Assembly: GCA_030835125.1 (NCBI GenBank)
Contig: JAUQWM010000065.1
Span: 54,779-118,778 of the forward strand
DNA length: 64,000 bases
Origin: Gemmatimonadaceae bacterium
GTDB lineage: Bacteria > Gemmatimonadota > Gemmatimonadetes > Gemmatimonadales > Gemmatimonadaceae
Direction: 5' to 3'
The notes under the pieces were generated by a model. The model did not search any database. It saw only the letters and a list, made by a program, of their open reading frames with translations, and had not been told where the DNA came from. The position numbers and the translations under genes were made by a program. This document shows positions 46,484 through 54,730 of the stretch, piece after piece. How positions within the stretch are numbered: position 1 is the stretch's first letter; each line of letters begins with the position of its first letter.

Positions 46484-48483
46484 GGGCGGGCGACCCGGAC
46501 CAGCGTCCCGGAGGTAACCTCCGTCCCGGGGGGCGGCGACACCTGGAAGGGGACGCCGGACACGAAACTCACGCGCAACCCGGCCCGGTGCAGCTCGCGC
46601 GCGGCGACGCGGGCCGGGAGCCCGCGGACGTCGGGCACCGTCACCCGTTCGCGCGGCATCGCGGAATCGGCCGTCGCACGCAGGTCGAACGTCACCCGGG
46701 CGGGTGGGGCCACCGGCGTGGAGTCGACCAGCGCATAACGAGCGGGCGCGGGCGAGTCGGACGCCACGCGCCCGGCGGCGACGCGGCGCGGCCCGGCCGG
46801 GCCGGCCTCGGGGGGCGGGACGTAGCGGGCGCGTTGCGTGGCGAGGTCGGCGCGGTCGAGCGAGGCGTCGCGCGCGGCGATCGCCGCCTCGAGCACCGCC
46901 TTGGCGACGGGGCCGGCGGTCTTGCCGCCGTAGTACGTGCCCTGCGGGTTGTCGAGCTTCACCACCACCACGTACTGGGGATCCCGGGCCGGGAACAGGC
47001 CGACGAAGGTCGAGGTGTAGCTGCCCTCCTGGTACCGGCCCGCGCCGACGCGACGCGCGGTGCCGCTCTTGCCGCCGAGGTCGAAGGTCGCGAGGCCGGC
47101 ATCGGTCGCGGTGCCGCTGTCCACCACGCCGGCCAGCAGGTCGCGCAACATGCGCGCGGTCTTCGGCTTCATGACGCGGCGCACCAGCTGTGGGCGGTGC
47201 TCATACACGAGGTCGCCATCCGCGTCGCGGATCGCCTTCACCAGGGTCGGCACCAGCAACAGGCCGTCGTTGGCGATGGCGCCGTAGGCAGCCGCGAGCT
47301 GGACCGCGGTCACGGAGATCTCGTAGCCCATCGACATCCGGCTCTGGCTGGGACAGCTCCACAGCCGCGGTTCCTTGAGCACCCCGCTGGCCTCCGAGGG
47401 ATACGCGATCCCCGTCGGCATGCCGAACCCGAAGTCGCGCAGTGTCTCGTACACTTCCCGCTTCGTCAGGCGCTCGGTGAAGCGCGCGATGCCGATATTG
47501 CTGGAGTACCGGATGACGTCGGCCAGCGAGAGTCGGGGCGCCTTGTGCACGTCGCTGATGGTGCCGCCGCAGTCCCGGTAGGTGCCGTTGAAGGTCTCGA
47601 TGGACTCGTCGAGTTCCGCCTTCCCGTCCTCGACCATGCGGCCGGCGAGGAACGGCTTGAGCGTGGATCCCGGCTCGAACGGCTCGATGAGCGCCAGGCT
47701 GGAGGTGCCCGGGCCCTTCGCCCGTCGACTGGCCAGGCACCGGATCTCGCCGCGTGACGGCTCGAGCACCACGATGTCGCCGCCGCTCACGCCCAGTCGC
47801 GCCTCGGCGTCGGCCAGGGCACGGTCGCAGATGTCCTGGAGGACATAGGACACCGTGAGGGTCACCTCGTGCCCGGGGCGTGGCGGCCGCGAGAGCGCCT
47901 CGAGCGACTCGTACCGCCGCCCGCCGCTGCCCATGAGGTCGCGGGTGGAGCCGCGCTCGCCGCGGAGCAGCGAGTCGAGCACGAGCTCGAGGCCGTCCTG
48001 CCCGCGATCGTCCGGGGTCGTTCGGCCGACGATGTGGCGCATCCCGTCGAGCGGCACATAGTCGCGCTGCATCGACGGCACCGGGTGGACGCCACGCATG
48101 GCGCTGACGACGGCGACGTCCGATGCCATGAACGTGCGGGGGATGTCGACCCACTTGCGCTTCCGGTCGATGGCACGACGGATGGTGGCGGGATCGACGC
48201 CCAGCCGCTTCAGGTCACGGGCGAGGCGACGCGGGTCCTTCAGCTCCCGCGGCGCCACGCCCAGGCGGACCCGGACCTCGCTGCGGGCCAGCGGCACGCC
48301 GGCGACGTCGAGGATCTCGCCGCGGGGCGCCGGGAGCGCGGTGCGCGAGTAGTGCTGGCGGGCGGCGAGCGTCTCCCACTTCTCCCCCTGCCAGAGCTGC
48401 ACCCAGGCCGCGCGTACCACCAGCGCCGCGGCGAACGCCACCAGGACGCCGTGGATGAGGCGGAGCCGCATCGCCTGGAGCAT
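46480..48483 (-). CDS. ftsI: Septal class B penicillin-binding protein FtsI (PBP3) with C-terminal PASTA domain
   Basis: 667 aa. An N-terminal signal anchor (about 7-27) is followed by a PBP dimerisation domain (LPAPRGEILDVAGVPLARSEV) and a transpeptidase domain with SxxK in FEPGSTLKPFLAG, SxN in YSSNIGIARF, and KSG in GGKSGTARR. The last 67 residues form a PASTA domain (VTVPDVRGLPARVAARELHRAG...), more common in Gram-positive FtsI/SpoVD-like proteins. The start codon is embedded in CGTTAGGC-ATG at the junction with ftsL. Confidence 0.93.
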   Translation of the reverse strand: MLQAMRLRLIHGVLVAFAAALVVRAAWVQLWQGEKWETLAARQHYSRTALPAPRGEILDVAGVPLARSEVRVRLGVAPRELKDPRRLARDLKRLGVDPATIRRAIDRKRKWVDIPRTFMASDVAVVSAMRGVHPVPSMQRDYVPLDGMRHIVGRTTPDDRGQDGLELVLDSLLRGERGSTRDLMGSGGRRYESLEALSRPPRPGHEVTLTVSYVLQDICDRALADAEARLGVSGGDIVVLEPSRGEIRCLASRRAKGPGTSSLALIEPFEPGSTLKPFLAGRMVEDGKAELDESIETFNGTYRDCGGTISDVHKAPRLSLADVIRYSSNIGIARFTERLTKREVYETLRDFGFGMPTGIAYPSEASGVLKEPRLWSCPSQSRMSMGYEISVTAVQLAAAYGAIANDGLLLVPTLVKAIRDADGDLVYEHRPQLVRRVMKPKTARMLRDLLAGVVDSGTATDAGLATFDLGGKSGTARRVGAGRYQEGSYTSTFVGLFPARDPQYVVVVKLDNPQGTYYGGKTAGPVAKAVLEAAIAARDASLDRADLATQRARYVPPPEAGPAGPRRVAAGRVASDSPAPARYALVDSTPVAPPARVTFDLRATADSAMPRERVTVPDVRGLPARVAARELHRAGLRVSFVSGVPFQVSPPPGTEVTSGTLVRVARP

Positions 48484-48485
48484 GC

Positions 48486-48782
48486 CTAACGCCTCACCGG
48501 GTCCGGCAGGTGGACGACCTGGCTGTCGCTCGGGGTGCGCATGCCCAGCCGCTGGAGCCTCGGCACCAGCTCGACGCGGCTGGAGGCGCGGCGCACCTCC
48601 CCCTCGAGGCGTGCGCGCTGCGCCTGCAGCTCGTCCACCCGCGCCCCGAGTTCGTGCAGGCGGGCCGCCGCCGCGCTGCCCCGCGCCCGCCGCCAGACGA
48701 CGCTGGTGGTGACGACCAGGAAGGCCGCGAGGCCGATCGCGATCGCGGAGCGCCCGCGGAGGGTCAGGCGGCGCTTCGCCAT
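48486..48782 (-). CDS. ftsL: FtsL-like small bitopic division protein
   Basis: 98 aa from ATG 48782, overlapping the rsmH stop by 19 bases. A basic N-tail (MAKRRLTLRGR) and one membrane helix (about 12-28) precede a coiled coil (AARLHELGARVDELQAQRARLEGEV) and a short tail. Sequence is poorly conserved as in all FtsL proteins. Size, topology and position between rsmH and ftsI identify it. It ends CGT-TAG two bases before the FtsI start. Confidence 0.82.
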   Translation of the reverse strand: MAKRRLTLRGRSAIAIGLAAFLVVTTSVVWRRARGSAAAARLHELGARVDELQAQRARLEGEVRRASSRVELVPRLQRLGMRTPSDSQVVHLPDPVRR

Positions 48783-49699
48783 GCGCGGAGGAGGGCGCTG
48801 CGCGCCCTCGGGTTGTCCCCCGCCTCGGCGGCGGACGGCCGGACCGGCTTGCGCGTGACCGTCGTGCCTAACGCATGTCCCCGGCAGGTGCACATGGGCT
48901 GCCGGGGCGGGCAGGTGCAGGCGCTGCTCCACTCGGCAAAGGCGTGCTTGACGAGGCGATCCTCGCCGGAATGGTACGCGATCACCGCGATCACGCCACC
49001 CGGCACCAGCCGGTCGCGCAACGCCGGGAGGGCGCGCTGGAGCACGCCCAGCTCGTCGTTCACCGCGATGCGGACGGCCTGGAAGAGGGGCGCGAACTGT
49101 GCGGGCCCGCTGCGGGGACCCAGCACCGCGCGGATCGCGTCGACGAGGTCGTCGCTGACGCGGAACGGCCGCGTCGCGCGGCGGCGGACGATCTCCCGGG
49201 CGAGCCGGCCCGAGCGCGGCTCGTCGGCGTACTCGCGGAAGATGCGGATCAGTTCGTGCTCGGCGCTCTCGTTGAGCACCTGCGCGGCGTCGGTCTCGGC
49301 CTCGGGACGCATGCGCATGTCGAGCGGCGCGCCGGGACGGAAGGTGAAGCCGCGTCCCTCCTCGTCGATCTGGTGCGACGATACGCCGAGATCGAGCAGG
49401 ATACCGTCGAAGGTCGCACCGTCGAGCTCGGGCTGGTCGTCGAGTTCCGCGAAGTTCGCGCGCACCGCACGGAAGTCGCCGCGGCGGGCGTGTGCCTCGA
49501 GGGTCCGGGTCGCGGCGTCGATCGCGGCGGGGTCCTGGTCGATGCCGGTGACGCGAGCGCCCTGCATGAGGAGGGTGAGGGCATGGCCGCCCCCTCCAAG
49601 GGTACAGTCCAGGACGTGCCGAGCGTTGCCGAGCAGCTGGGCGACCTCGCGGGCGAGAACCGGCGCGTGAAAGGCTGGAGAAGCGGCTGAGTAGGTCAC
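48764..49699 (-). CDS. rsmH: 16S rRNA m4C1402 methyltransferase RsmH (MraW)
   Basis: 311 aa from GTG 49699. An AdoMet-dependent N4-methyltransferase acting on C1402 of 16S rRNA. It carries FHAPVLAREVAQLL, the AdoMet loop LDCTLGGGGHALTLL near 30-44, LLDLGVSSHQIDEEGRGFTFR near 105-125 and YHSGEDRLVKHAF near 236-248. It is the first gene of the dcw run and mraZ is missing upstream. A near-consensus promoter lies directly ahead, with a predicted leader of only about five bases. Confidence 0.95.
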   Translation of the reverse strand: MTYSAASPAFHAPVLAREVAQLLGNARHVLDCTLGGGGHALTLLMQGARVTGIDQDPAAIDAATRTLEAHARRGDFRAVRANFAELDDQPELDGATFDGILLDLGVSSHQIDEEGRGFTFRPGAPLDMRMRPEAETDAAQVLNESAEHELIRIFREYADEPRSGRLAREIVRRRATRPFRVSDDLVDAIRAVLGPRSGPAQFAPLFQAVRIAVNDELGVLQRALPALRDRLVPGGVIAVIAYHSGEDRLVKHAFAEWSSACTCPPRQPMCTCRGHALGTTVTRKPVRPSAAEAGDNPRARSALLRAWRSAA

Positions 49700-49710
49700 C
49701 GGACGGGGTC

Positions 49711-49740
49711 ATAGTAGCGCCCGAGTGGCCCACGCGTCAA
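49711..49740 (-). promoter_or_regulatory. Candidate main dcw promoter
   Basis: On the minus strand TTGACG (49740 to 49735), an 18-base spacer and TACTAT (49716 to 49711). The same boxes and spacing as the mazG promoter (TTGACG, 18, TAGTAT). Transcription would begin about five bases before the rsmH GTG, so the operon message is probably near-leaderless. Confidence 0.65.
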
Positions 49741-49828
49741 GTGTTTGGCAAATTGAGAGTTGTGCAGCCCGCTTAAAGCAATGTGGAAAGTCCGGTCTGT
49801 GCCACGAATGCGATCCCCCAAACGCAAA

Positions 49829-49854
49829 GCCGCCGCCCCGATGGGGGCGGCGGC
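49829..49854 (-). terminator. Intrinsic-type terminator after the secreted TPR gene
   Basis: GCCGCCGCCCC / GGGGCGGCGGC stem of 11-12 pairs with a short loop, followed on the minus strand by TTTGCGTTT. It lies 27 bases beyond the stop of the TPR gene (49881) and upstream of the dcw promoter, separating the two units. Confidence 0.75.
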
Positions 49855-49880
49855 TTGCTGAACGGGTCTTCAGGACGCGG

Positions 49881-51620
49881 TCATTGCTTGCAGAAGGTCT
49901 TCACCAGCTGTTCCCCGTACGGTAGCAGCTGCATGACTCCGTTCATGGCGTTCGCCGTCTCATTCGGGAACTGCCGGCCTGCGCGCGGCAGGCCTTCCTG
50001 GGACTTGGCGACGTAGTCACGGCCCTTGGTGGCCATTTCGCAGCTCTTCGGCTCGCGCGCGGCAGTCAGCAGCGACTGGCCGACAGTCAGCTGGGCCAGG
50101 CCGGTGAGAAGCGCCGACCCGGGGGTGGAATTGAGGCTGTCGGAAAACGCAAGAAGCGTGATGATGCGCTCACCCTCCTCGACCGTCTTTGCCGAGTCCC
50201 TCGACCAGCGGGTGAACCACGGATTGGCCTTGCTCAACGCCATGCCCGCCGCGGTCTCCTTGGGCGCGCCCACCGCCACCGCGGCGCGCAAGGCAACCAC
50301 CATGCTGTCGACCTGGTCCTGCTCCGAGAAGATCTGGGCTTTCTGGAGTGCCGCCGTCGCGTTCTTCGGGTCGATCGCCAGCAACCGGTTGGTCGCCTCG
50401 AGCGCCTGCGGCAACTGCCCGTTCTGGCGCGCCAGCTGGATGACCGAGAGGAGCAGCGTCGCGTTGTTCTGGAACTTCGCCGCGCCGCGCGAAGCCACTT
50501 CCTGCGCCTTCACCGGCTGACTGTCGGACAGGTACGCCGCCACCAGTTGCTGGAAGAAGAGCGTATCACCAGCCGCGGTGTCGTGGCGGATCATCTCCTC
50601 GCCAACGGTGATCGCGCCCTTCCAGTCGTTCATCGCGCGATAGATGCTCCACTGCAGGCGGATCAACTCCGGATCGCCGGGGCTCTGCTTCACCGCCTCG
50701 TCGATGATCGGCCTCGCCATCTCCATCTTGTTGGCGCTCGCCAGGGCGCGCACGATCGACGCCTGCAGGGACGTGTTGGTCGGGTCGGCCGCGAGCAGCT
50801 TCTGCAGCGCCGCGATGTACCGATCCTCGTACGACTTGTCGGTCTCAGCCTTGGTCGCGTACTGGTCCACGACGACCTTGAGCGCGCGTTCGTTCTCCGG
50901 GTGGATCGCGAGGATCTCCTCGGACACCTTGATCAGGGAATCGGCGCCCTGACGCTGGCCGATGGCGATCTCCAGCAGGCAGATGCGAGCGAGCACGGCC
51001 TGCGGGTACTCGCGAATCGCGCGCAACGCCGCGTTCCGGGCCTCATCGTAGTTCCGCTGGCCCCGCGCCGTGGTGCACTCCTGCGTTCCCTTGATCTGCT
51101 TGCGGGCCTTCTCGATCTCGCCGGACAGCTGGCCGGCGAGGTCGCCGACCTTGGCGCCCGTCGCCACGGGCAGTGGCTGCTCCATGCCTTCGCCGCGGGG
51201 AAGGTTCAGCGTCGCCGTCAGGGTCAGTGCGCCGTCGGCGCCGCGCGCCACGACACCGTCGAGAAACTCATCCGCGCGCACGAAGACCGCCAGCTGCCGC
51301 AGGTCGCTCGTGGAAAGCGCGTCGCTGCCGGAATACCCGGACTGCTCCAGGTTCGCGATGATGTCCTTCTTGGGAAGGATCCACATCGTGGTCGGCAGGT
51401 TGTCGTTCATGAGCCGGTCGCGCAACGCGTCCGCCGCCGCCACGCCCAGCCCCCGCTCCGCCGACCGGAACACCGGCACCATGAAGGCGGGGCCCCTGGT
51501 CTGGCCCGGGCGAAGCGCGCGTTGCGTGTTCGCCATGTTCCCCTGGGCTTCCAGCGGACCCGCCGCAACCAACACCAGTGTCGCGCTCGTGACGCGCATC
51601 AAGACTTGCCGTGCCTTCAC
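49881..51620 (-). CDS. Secreted TPR-repeat protein
   Basis: 579 aa from GTG 51620, with AGGA upstream. Signal peptide of about 25 residues (VTSATLVLVAAGPLEA-QG). The first 150 residues hold a FlgO/TolB-N-like segment (PAFMVPVFRSAERGLGVAAADALRDRLMNDN). The rest is at least eight TPR-like helical pairs (for example NYDEARNAALRAIREYPQAVLARICLLE and LPQALEATNRLLAIDPKNATAALQKAQIF). Two Cys (ECTTARG, KSCEMAT) could form a disulphide. Probably periplasmic; function unknown. It lies 94 bases downstream of tRNA-Val. Confidence 0.75.
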   Translation of the reverse strand: MKARQVLMRVTSATLVLVAAGPLEAQGNMANTQRALRPGQTRGPAFMVPVFRSAERGLGVAAADALRDRLMNDNLPTTMWILPKKDIIANLEQSGYSGSDALSTSDLRQLAVFVRADEFLDGVVARGADGALTLTATLNLPRGEGMEQPLPVATGAKVGDLAGQLSGEIEKARKQIKGTQECTTARGQRNYDEARNAALRAIREYPQAVLARICLLEIAIGQRQGADSLIKVSEEILAIHPENERALKVVVDQYATKAETDKSYEDRYIAALQKLLAADPTNTSLQASIVRALASANKMEMARPIIDEAVKQSPGDPELIRLQWSIYRAMNDWKGAITVGEEMIRHDTAAGDTLFFQQLVAAYLSDSQPVKAQEVASRGAAKFQNNATLLLSVIQLARQNGQLPQALEATNRLLAIDPKNATAALQKAQIFSEQDQVDSMVVALRAAVAVGAPKETAAGMALSKANPWFTRWSRDSAKTVEEGERIITLLAFSDSLNSTPGSALLTGLAQLTVGQSLLTAAREPKSCEMATKGRDYVAKSQEGLPRAGRQFPNETANAMNGVMQLLPYGEQLVKTFCKQ

Positions 51621-51713
51621 TGTCCTTTCCTCCGCGGCAGTTGGAACGTGCGTACCCTGCCATAATGGGCCGGGTCCGTCTGGACTTCCCCGGTCAATCC
51701 GCCTTCCCCTCGA

Positions 51714-51787
51714 TGGGCGAAGAGGGACTCGAACCCCCGACTTCCTGCGTGTAAGGCAGGCGCTCTAACCAACTGAGCTATTCGCCC
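51714..51787 (-). tRNA. tRNA-Val (anticodon UAC)
   Basis: 74 bases. The acceptor stem GGGCGAA pairs with TTCGCCC, with discriminator A. D-arm GCTC-AGTTGGTTA-GAGC. Anticodon stem CCTGC/GCAGG with loop CTTACAC, giving anticodon TAC. T-arm with GTTCGAGTC. No CCA is encoded. Only 69 bases separate it from the small membrane gene upstream; no clear tRNA promoter found. Confidence 0.96.
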
Positions 51788-51856
51788 CGGATGCCGGTTC
51801 CGTTCTCCGTGCCCAGCCAGGGGATCAGCTCCCACGCACCCGCCCAGAACCTCGGC

Positions 51857-52027
51857 TCATTTCAGGATGGCAATCGGCACCAGGACGCAGTAGCCGAGCA
51901 CCAGCAAGATGGGTCCAATGGTGATTCCGCCGCGTGACAAGTCAATAAAGCCGGCCACTATTGTCAGGAGGGCGATCCCCCAAAACAAAAGTGGCCGCAT
52001 TCGCGGTGACATGCGGTCATTTGCCAT
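51857..52027 (-). CDS. Small two-helix membrane protein
   Basis: 56 aa from ATG 52027 (MANDRMSPRMRPLLFWG). Two hydrophobic helices (about 10-28 and 34-54) flank a short loop LSRGGITIGP. No family recognised; such proteins are common and unnamed. The start was placed at 52027 because a strong promoter (52038-52066) ends a few bases before it. The longer frame to 52072 overlaps the -10 and -35. The message would be leaderless or nearly so. Confidence 0.65.
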   Translation of the reverse strand: MANDRMSPRMRPLLFWGIALLTIVAGFIDLSRGGITIGPILLVLGYCVLVPIAILK

Positions 52028-52037
52028 GTGTGGCTCC

Positions 52038-52066
52038 ATAATGCGACCCAGTGAAAAATGTGTCAA
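52038..52066 (-). promoter_or_regulatory. Near-consensus sigma-70 promoter for the small membrane gene
   Basis: On the minus strand a perfect TTGACA (52066 to 52061), a 17-base spacer and CATTAT (52043 to 52038). The predicted start of transcription is about four bases before ATG 52027. It is the best promoter match in the window. Confidence 0.75.
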
Positions 52067-52096
52067 GTACAATCCGTTCTTAACGTTACGATTCGA

Positions 52097-53113
52097 TTAA
52101 GACTGCTGTTCATCCCCCTGCGGCGCTGGCGGGCTGACACTCCTCAGCAACGCCTCGACCGCGTTTTCCCGCTCCCGCCGCTCCGCCGCTGACTCGGCGG
52201 CCCTGAGGCGCTCGAGGCGCTCACGGTTTCGCTTCCTCCGCGCCAGGTGCAGCGGCACCAGGACCAGGACCAGCACCACCGCCCCCACCGTCAGGTCGGC
52301 GAACAGCGCCAGGGCACCATACCGCCGCCGGGTGCGTTGACGCCAACGCGTCTCGAAGTCGCCCAGCGTGACCTGGTACGCCCGTCGAATCGCCGGATCC
52401 AGTTCCCCGGACTGGCGCCAGTAGCTGAACAGCAGCGTGAGGCCGCGATCCGGATCCATCGCCGCCATCTCGACGATGGCGCGGTGGGCCAGCGCGTACG
52501 CGCCGGCGGCGCTCGCCGATCCCCCCGAGAACGCGCGGTCGAGCGCCTCGAGCGACGGCGCCCCCCGCAGGGCAAGCGCCAGGTTGGTGACGAGCACCTC
52601 CTCCCGTCCCCACTCCCCCGCCGCGTACGACGCGTACCCTTCATCGAACCATCGGGGGGGCAGGTCCCCCATGGCCTCGTACAACGCGAGGTGCGCGAGT
52701 TCGTGCCGCAGGACCTGGAGCGGATTGCCGGCGTCCGACCCGGCCCGACTTCCCTGCATAACGATTCTCTGCTCGGCGGGCATCGCGATCGCCGCGCCAT
52801 ACTCGGGCGCGTACGGTCCCACGAGTTCCGCGAAGCGCTGCCGGTCCGGGGCCACGATGACGAGCACGCGGGCCGTCGGCCGCGGGAGCCATGGGAACGT
52901 GTCGCGGGACTGCGCGGCCGCGAGGAGCGAGCGGGCGAGCGCCGCATCGCGCGACGCCGCCGCGACCGTGAATCGCCCGCCGTCGAACCGCTCCATCCCC
53001 AGCGGCAGTTGCGCGGTCGCGGTGGAGGAAACGGCCGCGACGGCGAGGCTCAGCGCGAGGGCGAACCCCCGCCGTCGACCTCCGCCAGCATGGCGGCACA
53101 GCGCGAGCCCCAT
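52097..53113 (-). CDS. Peptidase MA-like (gluzincin) membrane-anchored protein
   Basis: 338 aa from ATG 53113. A long, basic signal sequence (RRRGFALALSLAVAAVSSTATA-Q) precedes a domain with RHELAHLALYE (HExxH) near 145-155 and RWFDEGYASYAAGEWGR, the third ligand Glu region of peptidase MA/M1-like zinc enzymes. A C-terminal helix (ALFADLTVGAVVLVLVLVPL) and a charged cytoplasmic coiled tail (RRKRNRERLERLRAAESAAERRER) follow. It overlaps the TPR gene by 64 bases. It likely faces the periplasm; substrate unknown. Confidence 0.75.
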   Translation of the reverse strand: MGLALCRHAGGGRRRGFALALSLAVAAVSSTATAQLPLGMERFDGGRFTVAAASRDAALARSLLAAAQSRDTFPWLPRPTARVLVIVAPDRQRFAELVGPYAPEYGAAIAMPAEQRIVMQGSRAGSDAGNPLQVLRHELAHLALYEAMGDLPPRWFDEGYASYAAGEWGREEVLVTNLALALRGAPSLEALDRAFSGGSASAAGAYALAHRAIVEMAAMDPDRGLTLLFSYWRQSGELDPAIRRAYQVTLGDFETRWRQRTRRRYGALALFADLTVGAVVLVLVLVPLHLARRKRNRERLERLRAAESAAERRERENAVEALLRSVSPPAPQGDEQQS

Positions 53114-53676
53114 GGACTGAACTTGCCCATTGCCACGCCCTCGCGCCACGCCTGTCGCGCCCCGTCGGTGTTGCCCTGGAACCAGCGCGCGCGGCCGAGC
53201 TCGACGTACGCCTCGATCAGGTTGGGCCCGAGCGCGAGCGCCTTCCCCAGGAACCCCTCGGCGTCACCGTACATCTCCCGCGCCGAGTAGAGCAGCCCGA
53301 GGTAGTAGTGGGCGTAGAGGACCGCCTTCCGGTCCGTGGCTTCACGAATCACCCGGGTGAGGTGCTCGATCGCCTCCCCATAGATGCCTTTCTTGAGGCA
53401 GATGTAGCCGACGTTGACCCGCGCGATGGCATGCGCCGGGTCCCGCTGGAGCGTCACCTGGAAGTGATACAGCGCGTCATCGTACTTCTCCTGGAGCATC
53501 TGCGCCCAGCCGAGGAGCGACGCGACCTGGGGATCGCCGGGAACGAGCCGGAGTGCCTTCTCGAGTTCCTCCTCCGCCGTCGCGGGTTCACCGCGGGAGA
53601 TGAGGATCCAGCCACGCTCGATGTGCGTCGAGGCGTTCAGGTGAGCGGACCGGTCCGGATCGACGACCCCCGTCAT
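53050..53676 (-). CDS. TPR-repeat protein of the chemosensory/polarity cluster
   Basis: 208 aa from ATG 53676 (MTGVVDPDRSAHLNAST), four bases from the cheW stop. At least four TPR motifs: ERGWILISRGEPATAEEELEKALRL; QMLQEKYDDALYHFQVTLQRDP; LKKGIYGEAIEHLTRVIREA; YSAREMYGDAEGFLGKALALGP. No signal peptide, so cytoplasmic. It probably scaffolds partners of the CheW/Mgl proteins encoded upstream. The long open frame ahead of this start is the shadow of cheW. Confidence 0.8.
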   Translation of the reverse strand: MTGVVDPDRSAHLNASTHIERGWILISRGEPATAEEELEKALRLVPGDPQVASLLGWAQMLQEKYDDALYHFQVTLQRDPAHAIARVNVGYICLKKGIYGEAIEHLTRVIREATDRKAVLYAHYYLGLLYSAREMYGDAEGFLGKALALGPNLIEAYVELGRARWFQGNTDGARQAWREGVAMGKFSPWGSRCAAMLAEVDGGGSPSR

Positions 53677-53680
53677 GCGA

Positions 53681-54154
53681 TCAGGCGCCGGGGGCATCCG
53701 GCTGGAACCGCAGCGGCGCCTGGCTCGACAGCAGGCGCTCGAGGTCCAGGACGACGACCAGCTGCCCCTGCCGGCGGGTGAGCGCCTTGAGGTACTCGCC
53801 GGCCAGCCCGCGAAAGAGTTCGGGCGGCGGGACGAGCTCATTGGCGGGCGCGGGACGGACATCGAGGACCGCGTCGACGAGCATCGCGGCCAGTCCACCG
53901 ATGGCATTGCAGACCATGAGCCGCGCCTGCGGTCCCGGCGGCGCGGCTGGAAGCCCGAACCGGCGGCGAAGGTCGATGACCGGCACCATCGTGCCCTGAT
54001 AATCCACGACGCCTTCCATCCACGACGGCATGTCGGGCAGGGCACGCGGGGACTCGTGGCGCAGCACTCGCTGGACCGACTGGATCTCGGCGGCGAACAG
54101 GTGCTCGGCGAGGCGGAACGTCACGAGGCGGGTGCTGTCCACGGCGCTCGTCAT
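53681..54154 (-). CDS. CheW-like coupling protein 1
   Basis: 157 aa, a single CheW domain: VTFRLAEHLFAAEIQSVQRVLRHE at the start, then WMEGVVDYQGTMVPVIDLRRRFGLP near 45-69 (the conserved G-V-x-x-x-G-x-x-x-P-V-I-D-L-R), and a C-terminal strand QLVVVLDLERLLSS. CheW links receptors to CheA. It overlaps the second cheW by ATGA. Two CheW genes in tandem suggest two receptor arrays or a scaffold variant. Confidence 0.9.
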   Translation of the reverse strand: MTSAVDSTRLVTFRLAEHLFAAEIQSVQRVLRHESPRALPDMPSWMEGVVDYQGTMVPVIDLRRRFGLPAAPPGPQARLMVCNAIGGLAAMLVDAVLDVRPAPANELVPPPELFRGLAGEYLKALTRRQGQLVVVLDLERLLSSQAPLRFQPDAPGA

Positions 54155-54639
54155 GCCGCCTCCGTCGCCAGTGTCGCGTAGGCGGCCACCAGCGCCCGGG
54201 CATCCACGAGCGCCACCAGGTTGCCGTCGAGCCAGAATACGCCGAGCACGAGGTCGTCGCCCTGGCCGGCGCGCGGCGCGTCGCGGACCTGCGCCAGTTC
54301 GATGCGCACGACGTCGTCGGCGTCGTCGACCGCCAGGGCGAGCCGGTGCCGACCGCCGCGCATAACGAGCGCGATCCGTTCCCCCCCCGGTCGTGCGCCG
54401 AGCACGGCGCCCGGTGAGTAGAGGGGCACCATGCTCTCGCCCAGCGTGAAGACGCCCAGCAGCGCGTCAGGCGCGCCAGGCACCAGTCGCAAGCGCGGCG
54501 ACTCGACCAGTTCGTCCACCGCCTCGAGCGGGACGCCGAAGCGTTCGTCGCCGACGCGCACCACCAGGACGTCCTGGTCACCAACGCGCTGGCGGACGCG
54601 GTCGCGGAACCGGGTGAAGGGCAGCGTTACTTCAGGCAT
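54151..54639 (-). CDS. CheW-like coupling protein 2
   Basis: 162 aa. CheW fold, more diverged: VLVVRVGDERFGVPLEAVDELVESPRL, then LLGVFTLGESMVPLYSPGAVLG near 60-81 and LVLGVFWLDGNLVALVDARALV at the end. The usual P-V-I-D-L is P-L-Y-S-P, so binding surfaces may differ. Its ATG is part of a heptamer array (54633-54688) in which every unit contains ATG on the sense strand, so decoy starts lie just upstream. Confidence 0.85.
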   Translation of the reverse strand: MPEVTLPFTRFRDRVRQRVGDQDVLVVRVGDERFGVPLEAVDELVESPRLRLVPGAPDALLGVFTLGESMVPLYSPGAVLGARPGGERIALVMRGGRHRLALAVDDADDVVRIELAQVRDAPRAGQGDDLVLGVFWLDGNLVALVDARALVAAYATLATEAA

Positions 54640-54688
54640 CGGGCATCAGACAACAGGCATCAGGCATCAGGCATCAGGCATCAGGGGG
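54633..54688 (-). repeat. Heptanucleotide array including the cheW start codon
   Basis: Eight units in strict seven-base register (plus strand): CAGGCAT, CGGGCAT, CAGACAA, CAGGCAT x4, CAGGGGG. The first unit contains the complement of the ATG that starts the second cheW gene. On the sense strand it reads ATGCCTG repeatedly. The remaining 40 bases up to the cheB stop hold no gene. Confidence 0.8.
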
Positions 54689-54730
54689 CGTTGCGGCCTC
54701 TCCTTCAGGACCGGGACAGGGGGGAGAGGG

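Noticed and set aside
48486..49733. Single open frame joining ftsL to a 300-codon upstream part
   Set aside because: The upstream part is rsmH read in the wrong frame. rsmH is clear on the same strand and ftsL starts at 48782.
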